Source: Nocardiopsis coralli
GTDB taxonomy: Bacteria; Actinomycetota; Actinomycetes; Streptosporangiales; Streptosporangiaceae
Length of the DNA stretch: 64,000 nucleotides
Assembly (NCBI RefSeq): GCF_014892575.1
Contig: NZ_JADBGI010000011.1
Location: 62,293 to 126,292, forward strand
Reading direction: 5' to 3'
The first letter of the stretch is position 1, and each line of letters begins with the position of its first letter. The notes below the pieces were generated by a model. That model searched no databases, was not told the DNA's origin, and saw nothing but the letters and a program-made list of their open reading frames with translations. Position numbers and translations under genes: made by a program. Positions 8,804-19,469 of the stretch are shown here, piece after piece.

Positions 8804-10177
8804 ATGGCCGGCCCCCAAGCGCTCATGCCGAGCGACCCCTCGGCGTTCGGTGACTACAGCGTGACCGGCCGGCTCGGCAAGGGTGGCCAGGGGGTGGTCT
8901 ACCTCGCCGAGGACCGCGACGGCGAGGAGTTCGCGGTCAAGGTCCTCAACGACCAGTGGGCCGAGGACGCCGACCTGCGCAAGCGGTTCGTCAAGGAGGT
9001 CAGCGCCGCCCAGAAGGTCGCCTCGTTCTGCACGGCGGCGATCATCGACGCACAGCTCGACGACGACCCGCCCTACGTCGTCAGCGAGTTCGTGCCCGGC
9101 AAGGACCTGCAGGAGACCGTCTCCCGCGGCGGTCCCCAGCGCGGCAGCCGGCTCCAGCGCCTGGCGGTCTCGACGGCCACGGCCCTGGTGGCCATCCACA
9201 AGGCCGGGATCGTGCACCGCGACTTCAAGCCCGGAAACGTGCTCCTGGGCCCGGACGGGCCCCGCGTCATCGACTTCGGCATCGCCCGGGTCGACGACGG
9301 CACCGCCACCATGACCAACTCGATCGTCGGAACGCCGTCCTACATGGCGCCCGAACAGATCGAGGGCCGCGGCATCACCGACAAGTGCGACATCTTCGCG
9401 TGGGGCTGCGTCATGGCGTTCGCCTCCACCGGGCGGGCCCCGTTCGGTTCCGACACCGTGCCCGCGGTCGTGCACCGTGTGGTCACCGCGCCGCCGGACC
9501 TCGACGGGCTCGACGACAACCTGCGCCCGATCGTCGAGACGTGCCTGGACAAGAACCCGCAGAACCGGCCCAACGCGCAGACCCTGCTCATGCGCCTGCT
9601 CGGCCACGACGGGCCGGACGAACCGGCGCGCTCCACCGACGAGGCGGTCAAGCAGGGCGAGCAGATCGCGCAGACGGGCACCTTCACCGGCGGGCAGACC
9701 GCGTTCCCGCCCGCGCCGCCGTACCAGCCGCAGCAGTACCCCACGGGCGGGCAGCCGCCCATGACCTCCGACCCCCGGCAGGGCATGGGGCAGCCCGGGC
9801 AGCCCCCGATGACCTCCGACCCGCGCCACGGGTTCGGCCCCCACCCGGGCACGTCGAACCCCCAGCCCGGTTTCGGACCGCACCCCGGGACCTCGAACCC
9901 GCAGCCCGGGTTCGCCGGTCCGCCCCCGGGCACGTCCGACCCGCGCCACGGCATGCAGGGGAACCCGTACGCGGGGCCCACGACCCCGCCCCCGCACGGG
10001 ACGCACATGGGCGGGATGAACCCGAACCAGACCTACGCCCGGCCGACGCCCCAGCAGCCGGTGCCGGCCCCGGTCGAGGAGGACTCGCTCCTGCAGCAGA
10101 GCTGGGTGATCCCGGCGGTGCTCATCACCATCGTCATCCTGCTGCTGGTCCTGGCCCTGGTCGCGCTGAGCGGCTGA
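8804..10177 (+). CDS. Serine/threonine protein kinase with C-terminal membrane anchor
   Basis: A 457-residue protein starting at the ATG at 8804, which follows GGAGGA. The kinase domain fills about 16-275: glycine loop GKGGQG (25-30), catalytic lysine in FAVKV (46), HRDFKPGN (138-145), DFG (157-159) and APE (182-184). All key residues are present, so it should be active. HRDF-KPGN differs mildly from the usual HRDLKPEN. Residues 300-425 are a low-complexity proline/glycine/serine linker with imperfect repeats (TSDPR, TSNPQPGFG). A single hydrophobic helix (about 433-455) ends the protein almost at the last residue, so there is no extracellular sensor domain. It lies between Trm112 and an unknown minus-strand gene. 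Confidence 0.9.
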   Translation: MAGPQALMPSDPSAFGDYSVTGRLGKGGQGVVYLAEDRDGEEFAVKVLNDQWAEDADLRKRFVKEVSAAQKVASFCTAAIIDAQLDDDPPYVVSEFVPGKDLQETVSRGGPQRGSRLQRLAVSTATALVAIHKAGIVHRDFKPGNVLLGPDGPRVIDFGIARVDDGTATMTNSIVGTPSYMAPEQIEGRGITDKCDIFAWGCVMAFASTGRAPFGSDTVPAVVHRVVTAPPDLDGLDDNLRPIVETCLDKNPQNRPNAQTLLMRLLGHDGPDEPARSTDEAVKQGEQIAQTGTFTGGQTAFPPAPPYQPQQYPTGGQPPMTSDPRQGMGQPGQPPMTSDPRHGFGPHPGTSNPQPGFGPHPGTSNPQPGFAGPPPGTSDPRHGMQGNPYAGPTTPPPHGTHMGGMNPNQTYARPTPQQPVPAPVEEDSLLQQSWVIPAVLITIVILLLVLALVALSG

Positions 10178-10213
10178 GCGGAGCCGGGAGCCCCTCGCGC
10201 GCCGGATCCCCGT

Positions 10214-11341
10214 TCAGGCCCGGGTGAGCTGGTCCATCGACCGCGACAGGGCCTCGTCGACGAGGTCGCGCACCAGGGGCCACCGCTCGTCGGCGGAGTC
10301 GTTGGGCATCACGGTCACCCCGTCGACGTCGGACATCAGCGGGGCCTCGCGCACCCCCTCGCCGGTGGTCAGACGCGCGTCCGCCGTCACCGCGAGCACA
10401 CCCGTGCTGGAGGGGCCGACCTCCTGCACGATCACGTACAGCACCAGGGCGGTCTCACCCACGCCCAGCGCCAGGCAGGCCCACCAGTGGGGCGCACCGG
10501 GTGACAGCAGGGCCCGCTCCGGGGGAGCGCCGACCTCCCGAGAGGGCTGCGGCGCACTGCCCGCGTGCACGTCCGCGCTCGCGCCGTCGTCGAGCGATCC
10601 CAGCACCTGCAGCAGGGGTCCCCGCCGGTCGCGCAGGTATTCCAGGGCCCGGCGGTGGGTCGCCGCGGCCAGCGGCGGCGCCGATGCGGGGGACGGTCCC
10701 GGGTGGGACGGCAACCGGCTCAGCTCGGTGCGCAGGGACGTGGCCACCAGCCGTCCCAGATGGCGGGCGCACAGGTCGACACGGCGGGATCCCCCCGCCC
10801 CGGTGCACGCGGGCACCCCCGCGTCGGGAACCAGAGGGGGGAAGTCGGCCCGCTGCAGCACCAGGGACGCCAGGACCCACGGCAGAGCCCATCCCCGTTC
10901 TTCGCCGGCCCGCTCGGGATCGGCTCCGGTCAGCGCGTCCACGCAGGTGACGTACGTGTGCACGGCGCGCACGACCGGATGTCCGGGCGCGCCTGCCGCG
11001 CGCGCGACACCGGCGGCGCCGGCCCCGTCCAGCGGCGGACAGCGGCCCGCGGTCCCGGGCAGCGACGCGGCGCGCGCGGCCAGCTCGGCGACGTAGTCCG
11101 GGGTCAGGGCGGGACCGGACATCTCCTCCGCGGCGGTGGCCTCCAGCAGGTCGGCCAGCTCCGGCCCGCCCCCGAGGTCGAACGCCCTGCGGCGGGCCAG
11201 CTCCCTGCGGGCCCGGGAGCGTTCCTCCCGCGGGCCCCGGTGCTCGGCCCAGACCGCACGCAGACGGTCGAGGTCATCGAGGTCCGGGCGCAGGTGCCCT
11301 TCGATGGTCTGCGAGGTCGCGTCGCCGCGTAGCGTATCCAC
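10214..11341 (-). CDS. Hypothetical protein, 375 residues
   Basis: No family is recognised. The protein starts with GTG at 11341 behind GGACAGGA and is rich in alanine, arginine, leucine and proline. The N-terminal 60 residues are highly charged ([21 protein letters not shown]) and probably helical. The middle has a [16 protein letters not shown] cysteine pair. The C-terminal third contains a hydrophobic strand-rich region ([21 protein letters not shown]). There is no signal peptide or clear catalytic motif. It converges on the kinase gene with a 36-base gap. Codon use looks native, with strong G/C at third positions. Confidence 0.6.
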   Translation of the reverse strand: MDTLRGDATSQTIEGHLRPDLDDLDRLRAVWAEHRGPREERSRARRELARRRAFDLGGGPELADLLEATAAEEMSGPALTPDYVAELAARAASLPGTAGRCPPLDGAGAAGVARAAGAPGHPVVRAVHTYVTCVDALTGADPERAGEERGWALPWVLASLVLQRADFPPLVPDAGVPACTGAGGSRRVDLCARHLGRLVATSLRTELSRLPSHPGPSPASAPPLAAATHRRALEYLRDRRGPLLQVLGSLDDGASADVHAGSAPQPSREVGAPPERALLSPGAPHWWACLALGVGETALVLYVIVQEVGPSSTGVLAVTADARLTTGEGVREAPLMSDVDGVTVMPNDSADERWPLVRDLVDEALSRSMDQLTRA

Positions 11342-11513
11342 GTTCCTGTCCGTAGCCCGTGGTCACTTTGCCAAAACCTGCCCGGGACGTGAACGGGTGT
11401 CCGCGACCGGCCGCGGCCCCCGGTCAACCCGGCGACGCCGGTGTGCGTCGAGGATCTTGCTACTGGAGCCACTCTCGGCGCCGAAGTCGGCTCTGGCAGC
11501 AAGATCCCCGCCG

Positions 11514-11936
11514 TCAGGGCCGCGGGCGGGCCTCGTGCAGCAACCGCATCGCCTTCTGCTTCTCGAAGTCCATCGCGCGTGCCGGGGCGGCGGTCAGGCG
11601 GCCCAGGCGTTCGCCGTGGCGCCGCACCCGGGTCAGCAGCTCCGGCTCGGCCAGCACCCGCAGCGCGAACGCCAGCGCGGCCGGGGGGATGTCGAGCTCG
11701 CGCTCCAGTTCCATGCCGGCCCCGATCGTGTGGAGGTCCTCGTCGGTGAAGCGCCGGTGCCGGTGTCCGCGCCCGGTCGGCGACTCCTGGGTCCGGGGGA
11801 GCAGTCCCAGCGCCTCCCGGTAGCGGAGCATGCGCGCCGTGCTGCCCACGCGGTCGGCCGCGGCGGAGATCGGGACCGCGCCGGACGCGTCCTGCACCGG
11901 TGCGTTCGGGAACGGGGTGTTGTCGCTGGCCGCCAT
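11514..11936 (-). CDS. MerR family transcriptional regulator
   Basis: A 140-residue regulator transcribed away from ahcY. The N-terminal part ([20 protein letters not shown], then [11 protein letters not shown] and YR/RF motifs) is a MerR winged helix-turn-helix with the usual RYRFTDEDL-type continuation [13 protein letters not shown] dimerisation helix follows (about 70-115). The C-terminal effector region is very short and contains no cysteines, so metal sensing is unlikely. The divergent arrangement and the dyad-bearing promoter of ahcY suggest that it controls the ahcY pair, itself, or both. Confidence 0.82.
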   Translation of the reverse strand: MAASDNTPFPNAPVQDASGAVPISAAADRVGSTARMLRYREALGLLPRTQESPTGRGHRHRRFTDEDLHTIGAGMELERELDIPPAALAFALRVLAEPELLTRVRRHGERLGRLTAAPARAMDFEKQKAMRLLHEARPRP

Positions 11937-11973
11937 GCACGCGACCCTAACCCAACGCCAGTCCCCACGGTCG

Positions 11974-12001
11974 CAAATCTGACAACCGAACGTCAGGTTT
12001 G
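11974..12001. promoter_or_regulatory. Inverted repeat between the merR-type gene and ahcY
   Basis: CAAATCTGAC (11974-11983) and GTCAGGTTTG (11992-12001) form a near-perfect dyad with one mismatch and an 8-base spacer. It lies immediately upstream of, and just touches, the likely -35 region of ahcY. It is a good candidate operator, perhaps for autoregulation of the divergent MerR gene. Assignment of the binding protein is inference. Confidence 0.55.
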
Positions 12002-12030
12002 TGCTGTGGAGCGCTCCACGGCTCTAGACT
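11999..12030 (+). promoter_or_regulatory. MerR-architecture promoter of ahcY
   Basis: A possible -35 element TTGTGC (11999-12004) and a -10 element TAGACT (12025-12030) are separated by 20 bases, longer than the usual 17. The perfect 14-bp palindrome GTGGAGCGCTCCAC (12006-12019) sits inside the spacer. A long spacer carrying a dyad is the hallmark of MerR-activated promoters, and a MerR gene lies immediately divergent. Transcription would start about 28 bases before the ahcY start codon. Confidence 0.5.
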
Positions 12031-12065
12031 CGGGGTTGCCAGCACGAGTCACGAGTGAGGAACGC

Positions 12066-13502
<1,437 letters not shown>

Positions 13503-13518
13503 GGATACCCGCGAGCAG

Positions 13519-14781
13519 ATGACACTGCCCTCACACGAGGTGGCGGACCTCGGCCTCTCCCGGGCCGGGGTCCGCCGGGTCGACTGGGCCGAACGCTCCA
13601 TGCCGGTCCTGCGCAGCGTGCGCGAACGTTTCGCGGAGGAACGCCCCCTGGAGGGGCTGCGCGTCGCCGTGTGCATGCACGTGACCGCCGAGACCGCGAA
13701 CCTGCTGCGCGCGCTGCGCGCGGGCGGGGCCGACGTGTGGCTGGCCGCCTCCAACCCGCTCTCCACCCAGGACGACACCGCCGCCGCGCTCGTCACCGAG
13801 TACGGCGTCTCCGTGTACGCCTGGGCCGGGATGGACACCGCCGCCTACGACCGCAACCTCGTCACCGTGCTGGAGTCACGGCCGCACCTGTTGCTCGACG
13901 ACGGGTGCGACCTGGTCAACACGGTGCACCTGGCCCGTCCCGACCTGCTCGCGGACGTGATGGGCGGCTGCGAACAGACCACCACCGGTGTGATCCGGCT
14001 CCGGCGCATGAGCGCGGAGGGCGAACTGCGGCTGCCGATCGTCGCGGTCAACGACACCGCCACCAAGCGTATGTTCGACAACCGCTACGGGACCGGGCAG
14101 TCCACCATCGACGGGATCCTGCGCGCCACCAACGCCCTGATGGCCGGCCGCACCGTGGTCGTCGCCGGGTTCGGGTACTGCGGCCGCGGCCTCGCCGAGC
14201 GGGCCCGCGGCATGGGCGCGCGGGTCGTGGTCACCGAGGTCGACCCCGTCAAGGCCCTGGACGCCGTCATGCAGGGCTACACCGTCACCACCATGGACGA
14301 GGCCGCGCCCATGGGGGACGTCTTCGTCACCGTCACCGGGAACCGCGACGTCATCGGCGCCCGGCACTTGGCGCGGATGCGCGACGGCGTCGTGCTCGCC
14401 AACTCCGGCCACTTCGACCTCGAGATCGACCTGGACTCCCTCGCGCGCATGGCGGTCGAGGTCAACCCGGGCGTGCGCGAACAGGCCGACGAGTACGTGC
14501 TCGCCGACGGCCGGCGCCTGCTGCTGCTCTCCGAGGGCCGACTGGTCAACCTGGGCGCCGCCGAGGGCCACCCGGCCGCCGTCATGGACCTGTCCTTCGC
14601 GGTGCACGCCCTGACCACGGCCTGGCTCGCCGAGCACCACGGGGAACTGGAGCCCGGCGTCGTGGAGGTCCCCGACACCACCGACACCGAGGTCGCCCGG
14701 CTCGAACTGGCCGCGCTCGGGGTCGGCATCGACAGTCTCACCCCGGAGCAGGAGTCCTACCTGAGGTCCTGGCACGTCTGA
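13519..14781 (+). CDS. Second adenosylhomocysteinase homologue, short form
   Basis: A 420-residue paralogue of the preceding enzyme with start ATG at 13519. It lacks the central insertion of the long form and resembles the compact archaeal/Thermotoga-type enzymes. Catalytic elements are conserved: SNPLSTQDDTAAAL, LLLDDGCDLV, EQTTTGVIRL, NDTATKRMFDNRYGTGQS and the NAD loop GFGYCGRG. Its C-terminus ends in YLRSWHV instead of KPEHYRY, so the conserved Lys and Tyr that contact the adjacent NAD are absent, as in the compact type. Transcribed together with ahcY. It could be a second S-adenosylhomocysteine hydrolase or act on a related thioether nucleoside. Confidence 0.88.
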   Translation: MTLPSHEVADLGLSRAGVRRVDWAERSMPVLRSVRERFAEERPLEGLRVAVCMHVTAETANLLRALRAGGADVWLAASNPLSTQDDTAAALVTEYGVSVYAWAGMDTAAYDRNLVTVLESRPHLLLDDGCDLVNTVHLARPDLLADVMGGCEQTTTGVIRLRRMSAEGELRLPIVAVNDTATKRMFDNRYGTGQSTIDGILRATNALMAGRTVVVAGFGYCGRGLAERARGMGARVVVTEVDPVKALDAVMQGYTVTTMDEAAPMGDVFVTVTGNRDVIGARHLARMRDGVVLANSGHFDLEIDLDSLARMAVEVNPGVREQADEYVLADGRRLLLLSEGRLVNLGAAEGHPAAVMDLSFAVHALTTAWLAEHHGELEPGVVEVPDTTDTEVARLELAALGVGIDSLTPEQESYLRSWHV

Positions 14782-14819
14782 GCGACCGGGAACCGCCGGA
14801 CCGGAGGGCGGAGCCGGGG

Positions 14820-15692
14820 TCAGTAGAGGCTGTTACCGGGACCGCGTCGGCCGAATCCCCGACGGGGCCCGTTCCACGCGCCGCCGTGGGTCCACACCCC
14901 GTTGCTCTCGAGCTCGGTGCCCATCCCGCGCCTGCGCCGCTCCGCCAGCACCGCCGCCAGGAAGTAGGGCGGCGAGGTGCCCGGGGGCGGGGGCGGGCTG
15001 ATCTGCGCGGCGACCGCCTCGGCCAGCTCGATGCCCAGCTCGTGCCGGGTGTGCTGGGCCAGCTCGTCGTAGCGCAGCACGTACTGGCGTGCGTCCGCGG
15101 CCGTGTCCGTGGAGAGCCCGGAGAGCTCGGCGTTGGCGGCCCAGCCCTCGAGCTGCGGGGGCATGCTGATCGTCTCGTTGCGGCGGCGCCCGGTGCGCTC
15201 CTCCACCACGGTCGTTCCGGCCACGAAGTCGCCCAGGCGGCGGCCGTCGCGGTTGACCAGCGAGGTGATGAGGGCGACCGTGCCCATGGTCATCCACACC
15301 TCGACGACGGACATGAGCGCGCGGCCCAGCGCCTGCCGGAAGCGTTCCGGCGACCCGTCGGTGCCCACCACACGCAGGCCGAGCGCGAGCTTGCCCAGGG
15401 AACGGCCGCGCGAGAGCGTCTCGAACGCCGCCGGGTACCCCACGATCACCAGGACCGTCACACCCAGGGACATGGCGGCCATCGCCGCGTCGTCCAGGCC
15501 GGTGCTGATCCACGACCCGAGCATCGTCAGCGCCAGCAGCGCGATGACCTGCACGAGCACGTCGATGAACAGGGCCACGGCCCTCGTCGCGAACCCCGCG
15601 GGCCGCAGTTCGAGGACCACGGCGTCCCCGGTGACCAGGGGTGTCGACCCGTAGGGGTCGTCGTGGACCGGGCCACCGCCGGGATAGGACAC
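14820..15692 (-). CDS. RDD family membrane protein
   Basis: A 290-residue protein starting at GTG 15692 (an adjacent TTG at 15695 is possible). The RDD module fills about 30-165: ELRPAGFATRAVALFIDVLV gives the characteristic Arg and Asp, followed by two hydrophobic spans (about 47-65, 73-92) and the RSLGKLALGLRVV motif, then DGRRLGDFVAGTTVV. The C-terminal 120 residues are hydrophilic and probably cytoplasmic. Family function is not settled; some members have been linked to ion or sodium transport. It is divergent from the SpoIIM-like gene, a pairing common in actinobacteria. Confidence 0.88.
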   Translation of the reverse strand: MSYPGGGPVHDDPYGSTPLVTGDAVVLELRPAGFATRAVALFIDVLVQVIALLALTMLGSWISTGLDDAAMAAMSLGVTVLVIVGYPAAFETLSRGRSLGKLALGLRVVGTDGSPERFRQALGRALMSVVEVWMTMGTVALITSLVNRDGRRLGDFVAGTTVVEERTGRRRNETISMPPQLEGWAANAELSGLSTDTAADARQYVLRYDELAQHTRHELGIELAEAVAAQISPPPPPGTSPPYFLAAVLAERRRRGMGTELESNGVWTHGGAWNGPRRGFGRRGPGNSLY

Positions 15693-15808
15693 CAACTCAC
15701 GCTCCCTCGGGCTCTGCGGCGCACGTCTCCCACGACACTACCCGCCCACCGGGCACCCCGTTCCGTCCTGGGGACATGCCCCGGTGCCCATCGAGTAAGG
15801 TCCGGAGC

Positions 15809-16816
15809 GTGGATATCGACGTGTTCGCGGCGACACACGCCCAGGAGTGGAAGCGACTGGACGAGCTGATCCGGCGGCGGCGTTCGCTCTCGGGCGCGGA
15901 GATCGACGAGCTGGTCGACCTGTACCAGCGTGTCTCCACCCACCTGTCGGTGGTGCGCTCCGGCGGCCAGGACCCCAACCTCGTCGCCCGGCTGTCGGCG
16001 CTGGTGGCCCGCGCCCGATCGGCGGTGACCGGCGCGCACTCCTCCTCCTGGGGCGAGTTCACGGGTTTCTTCACCCGCACGTTCCCCGGCACCCTCTACC
16101 GCCTGCGCTGGTGGTGGATCGGGGCGAGCCTGGGAACGCTGCTCGTCGCCTTCGTCTCCGGCGCCTGGGTCGTGCTCAACCCCGAAGTGCTGAACGCGAT
16201 GCAGACCCCCGAGGCGATGCGGCAGTACGTCGAGCACGACTTCGCCAACTACTACGCCGAGAACCCCGGGGCCTCGTTCTCCGCCCAGGTGTGGACCAAC
16301 AACGCCTGGGTCGCCGCGCAGGCCATCATCTTCGGCGCCTTCCTCGCCCTGCCGACCATCGGGGTGCTCGCCGTCAACGGCGCGGGCATCGGGTCGTCCG
16401 GCGGGATGATGATCGTGCACGGGCGCGGGGAGGAGTTCTTCTCCCTGATCCTGCCGCACGGGCTCCTGGAGCTGACCGCGGTCTTCGTCGCCGGCGGTGT
16501 GGGGCTCAAGCTCGGCTGGACGATCATCTCGCCCGGCGAACGCACCCGCCTGGTGGCGTTCGGCGCGGAGGCCCGTGCCGCCATGGCCGTGGCGCTGGGG
16601 CTGGTCGTGGTGCTGTTCGCCAGCGGTCTCATCGAAGGGCTGGTGACCGGGAACATGGTGCGCGGCCACATCTCCACCCCGGTGGGGCTGGCGATCGGCA
16701 TCGCCGCGGAGGTCCTGTTCCTGCTGTACGTCTACACCGTCGGCAAGCGCGCCCACGAGGAGGGCGAGACGGGGGAGATCCGCAACGCCCCCGAGACCGC
16801 GCCCGTCGCCGCCTGA
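15809..16816 (+). CDS. Stage II sporulation protein M family membrane protein
   Basis: A 335-residue protein with GTG start at 15809. A soluble N-terminal helical segment (about 1-90; EWKRLDELIRRRRSLSGAEI) is followed by five or so membrane helices (about 110-128, 178-200, 210-235, 265-285, 295-315). The order and the phrases IFGAFLALPTIGV and HGLLELTAVFVAGG match the SpoIIM/DUF95 family. In Bacillus SpoIIM belongs to an engulfment complex; here, with RDD, MoxR and DUF58 neighbours, it is more likely a general envelope protein. Start chosen by the conserved DIDVFAATHAQEW opening. Confidence 0.88.
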   Translation: MDIDVFAATHAQEWKRLDELIRRRRSLSGAEIDELVDLYQRVSTHLSVVRSGGQDPNLVARLSALVARARSAVTGAHSSSWGEFTGFFTRTFPGTLYRLRWWWIGASLGTLLVAFVSGAWVVLNPEVLNAMQTPEAMRQYVEHDFANYYAENPGASFSAQVWTNNAWVAAQAIIFGAFLALPTIGVLAVNGAGIGSSGGMMIVHGRGEEFFSLILPHGLLELTAVFVAGGVGLKLGWTIISPGERTRLVAFGAEARAAMAVALGLVVVLFASGLIEGLVTGNMVRGHISTPVGLAIGIAAEVLFLLYVYTVGKRAHEEGETGEIRNAPETAPVAA

Positions 16817-16838
16817 GGCACCCCCTACCCGGGACCGG

Positions 16839-18044
16839 TCATCCCTGCGCGGCCACTATGCGGTCGGCCAGTGCGTGGAACGGGGCGCACCGCTCCGGTT
16901 GCGCACGCAGGGTCTCCGAGACGAGCGGGTGCAGCCGCAGGTCGATGGCCGCCCCGCCGTCGTCCACCGACACCAGGCCGTGCACGACGAGCGCGTTGAC
17001 GGTGCGGGCGAGCTCGGGCCGGTCGTTCAGGGGTAGGGGTTCGTCCCGCAGGAAACCCGGGTCCAGTCGGCCCAGGGGCACGGGTGTGCCCTCGCTGCCG
17101 AGGACCGCGAGCAGGCGCAGGAGCGCGGGCGCCTTCGGTTCCCGCCGCGACACCAGGTCGAGCGCCACGTCCCAGATCCCGGAGAGCAGGGACCGGCCCT
17201 CGCACAACGGCCCGTCCGGGGGCTCGAGCCCGTCCTCGTCCAGGCGTTTGCACAGGGCACGTGCGTCGGGGAACAGCACCCGGTGGGAGGCCAGGATCCG
17301 GCCGGCCAGGGTGAGCGCCAACGGGACCCCGCCCAGGCGTTCGGCGAGCTCCTCGGCGCCCGGCAGGGCCTCCTCCCCGGCGTGGTCGGCAAGCGCCGCA
17401 CCGGCGGCCGCGCTGTCGAGCTCGGCGACCGAGTGCATCCGGGCCGGAGCCCACAGAGCCGGGTCGTCCACGCGGCTCGTCACCAGCACGAACCCGGCGG
17501 GGCTCGTCCGCAACCAGCCCACCTGATCCCCCGGGCGGTGGTGGGGATCGATCTCCTCGGGGCGGTCCGCGTTGTCGAGGACCAGGAGCCAGGGTTCGGG
17601 GGCGCGGTCCAGTTGCCGCCACACCCAGCGCGCCGCCCGCTGGGGCGAATCGCGCACGCGCTCGGCCTCGGACGGGGACCCGCCCACCTCGACCGCTGCC
17701 TCGAGCAGTCCGGTGGAGACGTCACCCGCGCGCGCCCAGAACACCCGCCGACCGTCGGCCTTCGCGCGTTGGGCCAGCGCGGCGGCCACCGTGGTCGTGC
17801 CGACCCCGTGCGGGCCTGCGAGGACGTGTGGGACGGGCGCGCCCGCGTCCATCGCCGCGGTGAGCTCCCCGAGCAGCCGCGTGCGTCCCCGGACCGCGGT
17901 CGTGGTGCGGGGCGGGTCGAGGCGGACCTCCGGGCGACCCGGGGCGGGCGCGTCGGCGGCGTCGTGGATGTCCCGGGCGCGGAGGAGCGGGCCGTGCACG
18001 GTTGCCCGGGAGATGGTGCTCAGATACGGATCACGAGGGGGCAT
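16839..18044 (-). CDS. STAND/NB-ARC-like NTPase homologue with altered P-loop
   Basis: A 401-residue minus-strand protein, start ATG at 18044 (MPPRDPYLST). After about 45 linker residues comes a STAND-like NTPase region: VRGRTRLLGEL, a P-loop GPHGVGTTT (77-85), Walker B LLVLDN (153-158), VLVTSRVDDPALW, GGVPLALTLAGRIL and a winged-helix region (about 290-400) ending LHPLVSETLRAQ. The P-loop lysine that normally binds the beta phosphate is threonine (T83), so ATP hydrolysis is doubtful. There are no TPR or WD repeats and no effector domain. It is convergent with the SpoIIM-like gene. It is not part of the MoxR operon and may have been inserted beside it. Confidence 0.75.
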   Translation of the reverse strand: MPPRDPYLSTISRATVHGPLLRARDIHDAADAPAPGRPEVRLDPPRTTTAVRGRTRLLGELTAAMDAGAPVPHVLAGPHGVGTTTVAAALAQRAKADGRRVFWARAGDVSTGLLEAAVEVGGSPSEAERVRDSPQRAARWVWRQLDRAPEPWLLVLDNADRPEEIDPHHRPGDQVGWLRTSPAGFVLVTSRVDDPALWAPARMHSVAELDSAAAGAALADHAGEEALPGAEELAERLGGVPLALTLAGRILASHRVLFPDARALCKRLDEDGLEPPDGPLCEGRSLLSGIWDVALDLVSRREPKAPALLRLLAVLGSEGTPVPLGRLDPGFLRDEPLPLNDRPELARTVNALVVHGLVSVDDGGAAIDLRLHPLVSETLRAQPERCAPFHALADRIVAAQG

Positions 18045-18170
18045 GCATCCATGGTGCCCAACCCTGGGGCCGCGCGGAAGACGCTTCCGTCCCGCTGTGG
18101 AGAACGGTGGCCGCGACCCCCGGCGACCGGGGTGCCGCGGCCACCGCACGGAGGAGCGGTAGAGCTCGGG

Positions 18171-19469
18171 CTACAACCGCCCCTGCGCCTTGAGGTTGAT
18201 GTAGGCGTCCGCCAACGCGGGCGCGATGTGCTCGGGCCCGGCGTCGACGACCTCGGCGCCCATGCGCCGCAGCTCCGACGTCACCCGCCGCCGCTCGGCG
18301 AGGGTGCGCTCGGCGGAGGCCGCCCGGTACAGCGCCTCCGGGGTGCCGCGCTCCTCGGCCATCGCGTCGACCGCGGGATCGCGCACCGACGCCACCAGCA
18401 GCAAGTGCTGCGAGGTCAGCGCGGGCAGCCGGGGGAGCAGGCTCTCCTCCAGCGCCGCCGCGTTGAGGTCGGTCATCAGCACCACGAGCTTGCGCGAGCG
18501 CCCCTGCGCCATGACGGTCCCGGCCATGCCCGCCGGGTCGGACTCCACGAGCGCCGCCTCCAACGGGGCCATCGCCGAGACCAGCTGCTGGATCTGGCTT
18601 CCCTTGCCCCCGGACCGCACCTGGGCGCGCACGCGGCGGTCGTAGGCCAGGAAGTCCACGCGGTCCCCCGCACGCCCGGCCAGCGCCGCCAACAGCAGGG
18701 ACGCGTCCATGGAGTGGTCCAGGCGCGGGGTGTCGCCCACCCGGCCCGCGGAGGTGCGGCCGGTGTCGAGCACGATCAGGATCCGCCGGTCCCGCTCCGG
18801 ACGCCACGTGCGCACCACGACGCCGTCGTTGCGGGCGGTCGCGCGCCAGTCGATGGAACGCACGTCGTCGCCGCGCACGTAGTCGCGCAGGGAGTCGAAC
18901 TCGCTGCCCTGTCCGCGCACCATCGCGGTGTGCTGCCCCTCCAGCTCCCGCAGCCGCGAGAGCTTGCCGGGGAGGTGCCTGCGGCTGTGGAACGGCGGCA
19001 GCACACGCACGGTCCACGGCGCGGACAGGGTGCGCTGGCGGCCCGCCAGGCCCAGGGGACCGATCGTGCGCACGGTGACCCCCGCGGCACGGGCGTCGCC
19101 CCGCCGGGTCGGGGCCAGCGTCACACCGAACCGCCGCCGTTCGCCGCCGGCCACGTGCGCCGGCGCCGACCGCGGTTCCACGTGCGCGCTCGGCGGCCAC
19201 GCGTCGCGCACACGCCCGCGCAGGGTCCGCCGCGTCGGGTTGTGCAGCACCAGGGACAGCGCCGCGGACTCACCCAACCGCACCGACGTGTCGCCCTCCC
19301 GTGTCAGGCGCATCGCCCGCGGGCTCGCCGCGAGCAGCACGTCCAGCACCAGCAGGGCCGCCACCACGGCCAGCGCGGCCGCCGTGACCTGCGGACTGAT
19401 CTGGCCGGAGACCAGCACCGCCCCGACCGCGAGCAGGGCGAGGACCACCGACCGGCCGGTGACCACCAT
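18171..19469 (-). CDS. DUF58 domain protein
   Basis: A 432-residue protein starting with ATG at 19469, which shares one base with the stop of moxR. Two N-terminal hydrophobic segments (about 5-22 and 25-45) anchor it. The conserved DUF58 block [26 protein letters not shown] follows, then [15 protein letters not shown], a vWA-like fold segment whose metal site looks degenerate. DUF58 proteins usually act with MoxR ATPases in maturation or assembly of envelope or enzyme complexes. The translational overlap supports a direct partnership. Confidence 0.9.
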   Translation of the reverse strand: MVVTGRSVVLALLAVGAVLVSGQISPQVTAAALAVVAALLVLDVLLAASPRAMRLTREGDTSVRLGESAALSLVLHNPTRRTLRGRVRDAWPPSAHVEPRSAPAHVAGGERRRFGVTLAPTRRGDARAAGVTVRTIGPLGLAGRQRTLSAPWTVRVLPPFHSRRHLPGKLSRLRELEGQHTAMVRGQGSEFDSLRDYVRGDDVRSIDWRATARNDGVVVRTWRPERDRRILIVLDTGRTSAGRVGDTPRLDHSMDASLLLAALAGRAGDRVDFLAYDRRVRAQVRSGGKGSQIQQLVSAMAPLEAALVESDPAGMAGTVMAQGRSRKLVVLMTDLNAAALEESLLPRLPALTSQHLLLVASVRDPAVDAMAEERGTPEALYRAASAERTLAERRRVTSELRRMGAEVVDAGPEHIAPALADAYINLKAQGRL

